NCBI GenBank assembly: GCA_900315075.1
Contig: OMXV01000009.1
Location: 62,001-126,000 of the forward strand
Reading direction: 5' to 3'
Length of the DNA: 64,000 bases
Source of the DNA: an uncultured Prevotellaceae bacterium
GTDB taxonomy: Bacteria; Bacteroidota; Bacteroidia; Bacteroidales; Bacteroidaceae
This document shows, in pieces, positions 60,884 to 64,000 of this stretch; positions within the stretch are counted from its first letter, which is position 1, and every line of letters begins with the position of its first letter. The notes beneath the pieces are model-generated. The model saw nothing but the letters and a program-made list of their open reading frames with translations. It did no database searches and had not been told where the DNA came from. The translations under genes were made by a program, and so were the position numbers.

Positions 60884-61969
60884 ATGTTCGATTTTTCTAT
60901 AGTAACACAATGGTTCGACCAATTTCTCCGCACTACTTTGGGTATGGGAGACTTTTGGGCGATTCTCATAGAGTGTGTCATTGTGGGAGCGCTCATCCTT
61001 ACTGGATATGCGCTCATTGCCATTGCGCTCATCTTCATGGAGCGTAAAGTGTGCGCCTACTTCCAGTGTCGCTTAGGCCCCATGCGTGTGGGACCTTGGG
61101 GACTGCTGCAGGTGTTCGCCGACGTGGTTAAGATGCTAATCAAGGAGATTTTCTTTGTCGATAAGGCTGATAAATTCCTCTATATCGTGGCACCATTCCT
61201 CGTCATTATTGGTTCGGTAGGAGCGTTCGGCTTCCTGCCATGGAACAAGGGCGCTGTAGTGGTTGACTTCAATGTGGGCATTTTCTTGCTGACAGCCGTA
61301 TCTTCTATTGGCGTGGTGGGCGTCTTCCTTGCAGGATGGGGTTCCAACAATAAGTACTCCGTGGTATCGGCTATGCGTGGCGCTGTGCAGATGATTTCCT
61401 ACGAGATTTCTCTCTGCTTGTGCCTTATCACTGCAGTTATCCTCACAGGTACGATGCAAATTTCCGGCATTGTGGAGTCACAGACAGGTCCATGGAACTG
61501 GCTCATCTTCAAGGGACACATCCCTGCCATCATCGCTTTCCTCATCTTTCTCATCGCAGGTAATGCCGAGGCCAACCGTGGCCCGTTCGATATGGCTGAA
61601 GCAGAGAGTGAGCTGACAGCTGGTCACCACACAGAATATTCAGGTATGGGATTCGGATTCTTCTATTTGGCAGAATTCCTCAACCTCTTTATCATCGCTG
61701 GTGTGGCCACCACAGTATTCCTGGGTGGCTGGGCTCCTGTTAATATAGGTATTGAGGCATTTGATAATGTGATGAACTATATCCCTGGATTCATTTGGTT
61801 CTTTGGCAAGGCTTTCTTTGTCGTTTGGCTCCTAATGTGGATTAAGTGGACTTTCCCCCGCCTCCGTATCGACCAGATTCTGAAACTGGAGTGGAAGTAC
61901 CTCATGCCGGTCGCTCTGCTCAATATTGTCTTGATGACAGTCATTGTGGCTTTCAAACTTCATTTCTGA
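60884..61969 (+). CDS. nuoH: NADH-quinone oxidoreductase subunit H
   Basis: The 361-residue protein has about eight to nine membrane helices. Conserved parts are MERKVCAYFQCRLGPMRVGPWG near the N-terminus, AMRGAVQMISYEI, and ANRGPFDMAEAESELTAGHH (quinone-site loop with conserved acidic residues). It is complete and is spaced 28 bases from nuoCD. Confidence 0.96.
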   Translation: MFDFSIVTQWFDQFLRTTLGMGDFWAILIECVIVGALILTGYALIAIALIFMERKVCAYFQCRLGPMRVGPWGLLQVFADVVKMLIKEIFFVDKADKFLYIVAPFLVIIGSVGAFGFLPWNKGAVVVDFNVGIFLLTAVSSIGVVGVFLAGWGSNNKYSVVSAMRGAVQMISYEISLCLCLITAVILTGTMQISGIVESQTGPWNWLIFKGHIPAIIAFLIFLIAGNAEANRGPFDMAEAESELTAGHHTEYSGMGFGFFYLAEFLNLFIIAGVATTVFLGGWAPVNIGIEAFDNVMNYIPGFIWFFGKAFFVVWLLMWIKWTFPRLRIDQILKLEWKYLMPVALLNIVLMTVIVAFKLHF

Positions 61970-62015
61970 TATTGCAAGAATTTACAATTCTTAAAGATAA
62001 AAAGAAAACAAAATA

Positions 62016-62549
62016 ATGGAAAATAACCAATCATATTTTGGCGGTTTAGCTCATGGTATCAAGACGCTCGCCGTGGGAATGAAAGTCACTCTGAAAGAGT
62101 ATTTCACACCCAAATCGACCGAACAATACCCCGAAAACCGCAAGACCACGCTCCATGTGGCTAAACGGCACCGTGGAAGGCTGGTCTTCAAGCGCACCGA
62201 GGATGGCGCACACAAATGTGTGGCATGCACGATGTGCGAGAAGGCATGCCCCAATGGTACGATAAAGATTGTCTCCGAGATGCGTACCGATGAGGAGACA
62301 GGAAAGAAAAAACGTTTCCTGCTCGACTATCAGTACGACCTTGGCGACTGCATGTTCTGCGAACTTTGCACCAATGCGTGCAACTTCGATGCCATAGAGT
62401 TCACCAACGATTTTGAAAATGCTACTTTCAGTCGTGAGGCTCTTGTGTTGCATCTCGACAAGGAAATCTACAAGGGTGGGTCGCTGCCCAATCTCATCGA
62501 TGGTGGTGCACCTCTGACAATCGGTAAGTTTAACACTAAAACGAAATAA
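62016..62549 (+). CDS. nuoI: NADH-quinone oxidoreductase subunit I
   Basis: The 177-residue ferredoxin-like subunit carries two 4Fe-4S motifs: CVACTMCEKACP and CMFCELCTNAC. It links the peripheral electron path to NuoB. The N-terminal HGIKTLAVGMKVTLKEYF helix is typical. The nuoJ start lies 5 bases after its stop. Confidence 0.96.
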   Translation: MENNQSYFGGLAHGIKTLAVGMKVTLKEYFTPKSTEQYPENRKTTLHVAKRHRGRLVFKRTEDGAHKCVACTMCEKACPNGTIKIVSEMRTDEETGKKKRFLLDYQYDLGDCMFCELCTNACNFDAIEFTNDFENATFSREALVLHLDKEIYKGGSLPNLIDGGAPLTIGKFNTKTK

Positions 62550-62554
62550 GGAAT

Positions 62555-63064
62555 ATGGCTAAAATCGTAATGTTTTGCATTCTCGCGGTGGTCATCCTCG
62601 GATCGGCCATCCTTAGCGTGTGCACCAAGAGGATTATGAGAGCTGCCACATTCCTGCTCTTCGTGCTCTTTGGTGTGGCAGGAATCTATTTCCTGCTCGA
62701 CTATACATTCCTCGGCGCAGCCCAGGTGGCTGTCTATGCTGGAGGTATCACCATGATTTACATCTTTGCCATCGAATTGGTGTCGAAGCAGACGCTGCAG
62801 GGACTTACCGAGCGACTGCATGGCAGCAAGGTGTTGGCAGGCTGCATAGCAGCTATCGTGGGATGTGCTATGGTGCTCTTTATTATCTGGAAACATCAGT
62901 TCATCAGCAATGAGATTGCCGATGTTGAGGTTCCTATGAAGGAAATAGGTACAGCCATGGTGGGAGCCGGCAAATATCAGTATGTGCTGCCGTTTGAGTT
63001 TATCTCGCTCTTCCTCTTGGCATGTATCATTGGTGGAATCGTAATATCAAGAAAGGACAAGTAA
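62555..63064 (+). CDS. nuoJ: NADH-quinone oxidoreductase subunit J
   Basis: The 169-residue protein has five hydrophobic helices. The helix with FLLDYTFLGAAQVAVYAGGI contains the conserved pi-bulge Tyr/Gly region of NuoJ. It is followed after one base by nuoK. Confidence 0.94.
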   Translation: MAKIVMFCILAVVILGSAILSVCTKRIMRAATFLLFVLFGVAGIYFLLDYTFLGAAQVAVYAGGITMIYIFAIELVSKQTLQGLTERLHGSKVLAGCIAAIVGCAMVLFIIWKHQFISNEIADVEVPMKEIGTAMVGAGKYQYVLPFEFISLFLLACIIGGIVISRKDK

Positions 63065-63065
63065 T

Positions 63066-63374
63066 ATGATACCAGTAGAATTTTTCCTGATACTCAGCAC
63101 ATTGCTGTTCTTTATCGGTGTTTTCGGATTCGTCACACGCCGAAACCTCATTGCTATGCTTATCTCTATTGAGCTTGTGCTCAATTCTGTGGATATGAAC
63201 TTCGCTGTGTTCAACCGTATCCTCTATCCAGGTCAGCTTGAGGGTATGTTCTTCTCAGTCTTCTCGATTGGTGTCAGTGCGGCAGAAACCGCTGTGACAG
63301 TGGCTATTATTATTAATGTCTATCGTCGGTTCAAGAGCGACCAGGTAAACAGTATTGAAAACATGAAACTATAA
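63066..63374 (+). CDS. nuoK: NADH-quinone oxidoreductase subunit K
   Basis: The 102-residue protein has three helices. Two membrane glutamates for proton transfer are in MLISIELVLNSVDMNF and SVSAAETAV-like segments. Its size is typical. nuoL begins 12 bases downstream. Confidence 0.95.
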   Translation: MIPVEFFLILSTLLFFIGVFGFVTRRNLIAMLISIELVLNSVDMNFAVFNRILYPGQLEGMFFSVFSIGVSAAETAVTVAIIINVYRRFKSDQVNSIENMKL

Positions 63375-63386
63375 AACACGAGAAAC

Positions 63387-64000
63387 ATGGATTACAGTTA
63401 TGCATTTTTGATACTTTTGCTGCCGGCGATATCATTCCTCATACTTGGACTTTGTGGAATGAAGATGTCGCACAAGGTGGCTGGCCTTATCGGCACTACT
63501 GCATTGGGTATTGTCACTGTGTTGTCTTATATCACTGCATTCGCCTATTTCGGTGCCGACCGTGCTGCCGACGGAACTTTCAATGCCATCGTGCCCTTCA
63601 ATTTCACATGGTTGCCTCTGGGCAAGCTCAATTTTGATATAGGCATGCTGCTCGACCCCATCTCGGTGGTCATGCTGATAGTGATTTCCACCGTCAGCTT
63701 CATGGTACACATCTATTCCTTTGGATATATGCATGGTGAGAAGGGATTCCAGCGCTACTATGCTTTCCTCTCGCTCTTTACCATGTCGATGCTCGGACTG
63801 GTTGTGGCTACCAACATCTTCCAGATGTACCTTTTCTGGGAGTTGGTGGGTGTGAGCTCATATCTGCTCATTGGATTCTACTATCCACTGCCCGCTGCGG
63901 TGGCAGCTTCAAAGAAGGCTTTCATCGTCACTCGTTTTGCCGATATGTTCTTCCTTATCGGTATTCTGATTTTCGGTTATTACACGGGTTCGTTCAGCTT
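63387..64000 (+). CDS. nuoL: NADH-quinone oxidoreductase subunit L, 5' part
   Basis: The frame is open from ATG 63387 (MDYSYAFLILLLPAISF) to the window end, giving 204 residues. It has the antiporter-like opening helices, with MLIVISTVSFMVHIYSFGYM, RYYAFLSLFTMSMLGLVVA and MYLFWELVGVSSYLLIGFYY (conserved Glu of the proton channel). The rest lies beyond base 64000. Confidence 0.94.
   Translation, partial: MDYSYAFLILLLPAISFLILGLCGMKMSHKVAGLIGTTALGIVTVLSYITAFAYFGADRAADGTFNAIVPFNFTWLPLGKLNFDIGMLLDPISVVMLIVISTVSFMVHIYSFGYMHGEKGFQRYYAFLSLFTMSMLGLVVATNIFQMYLFWELVGVSSYLLIGFYYPLPAAVAASKKAFIVTRFADMFFLIGILIFGYYTGSFS

Noticed and set aside
1-64000. tRNA genes, CRISPR arrays, integrases or transposases
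   Set aside because: I scanned the intergenic stretches for T-loop motifs, spaced direct repeats of CRISPR type and recombinase-like products and found none I could support.

Overview
The window looks like a chromosomal segment from a Bacteroidales bacterium, most likely a Prevotella-type organism. The evidence is the repeated Bacteroidetes -7 promoter box (TAnnTTTG) in front of many genes, the RprX/RprY two-component pair, Bacteroidetes-restricted families (DUF4924, DUF4252, a UpxY-like NusG paralogue, a tyrosine-tailed BY-kinase), a fused nuoCD within a complex I operon that lacks nuoEFG, and secreted carbohydrate enzymes with signal peptides or lipoboxes. No tRNA, rRNA, CRISPR array, prophage or complete insertion sequence was seen.

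Layout. 1-3.4 kb: the 3' end of an unrecognised protein, a small secreted protein, a divergent TrpF-like protein and an orphan UpxY/RfaH-type antiterminator. 3.5-7.4 kb (minus strand): prfC, rfbD, DUF4924, LysE. 7.5-14.6 kb (plus): a ROK sugar kinase, tsaC-like, a CLC channel with CBS domains, fmt, a TPR-membrane-AraC regulator and small proteins. 14.7-20 kb: a nucleotidyltransferase-like protein, rprXY and rpsF-rpsR-rplI. 20-25 kb: fabD, a GH13 protein, a free-standing alanyl-tRNA editing domain and a C10 peptidase with leucine-rich repeats. 25-31.6 kb (minus): rng, a 29-residue COX24-type basic protein, HU, then rfbA, BY-kinase and HAD hydrolase. 32-35.3 kb: a coiled-coil gene, zapA and rny. 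35.4-36.3 kb holds no convincing protein gene but has a minus-strand promoter box, many helices and a strong terminator, so I call it a candidate large structured RNA. 36.5-41 kb: a hemerythrin-LuxR regulator, nrdDG and a second LuxR regulator. 41-46 kb: GH10 xylanase and GH92 mannosidase. 46-51.6 kb (minus): an mscS-kdsA-kdsD-PLD operon. 51.8-58 kb: a GlcNAc-kinase-like protein, a very large HExxH lipoprotein, a ROK kinase carrying a lipoprotein signal, a TonB pseudogene and a DUF4252 protein. 58.2-64 kb: nuoA-B-CD-H-I-J-K-L, with L cut by the window end.

The most unusual points are: (1) a ROK kinase with an intact active site placed behind a lipoprotein signal that suggests surface display, in a 2.1 kb stretch bracketed by two copies of a 49-nt imperfect palindrome; (2) the roughly 0.9 kb candidate structured RNA; (3) a recurring class of 8-9 bp tandem repeats built on an ACTC/ACTT core, found just before start codons at several unrelated loci; (4) promoter boxes so close to start codons that leaderless mRNAs are predicted; (5) a TrpF-like protein without the usual catalytic aspartate.

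All family assignments come from reading motifs by eye. No database search or folding program was run.
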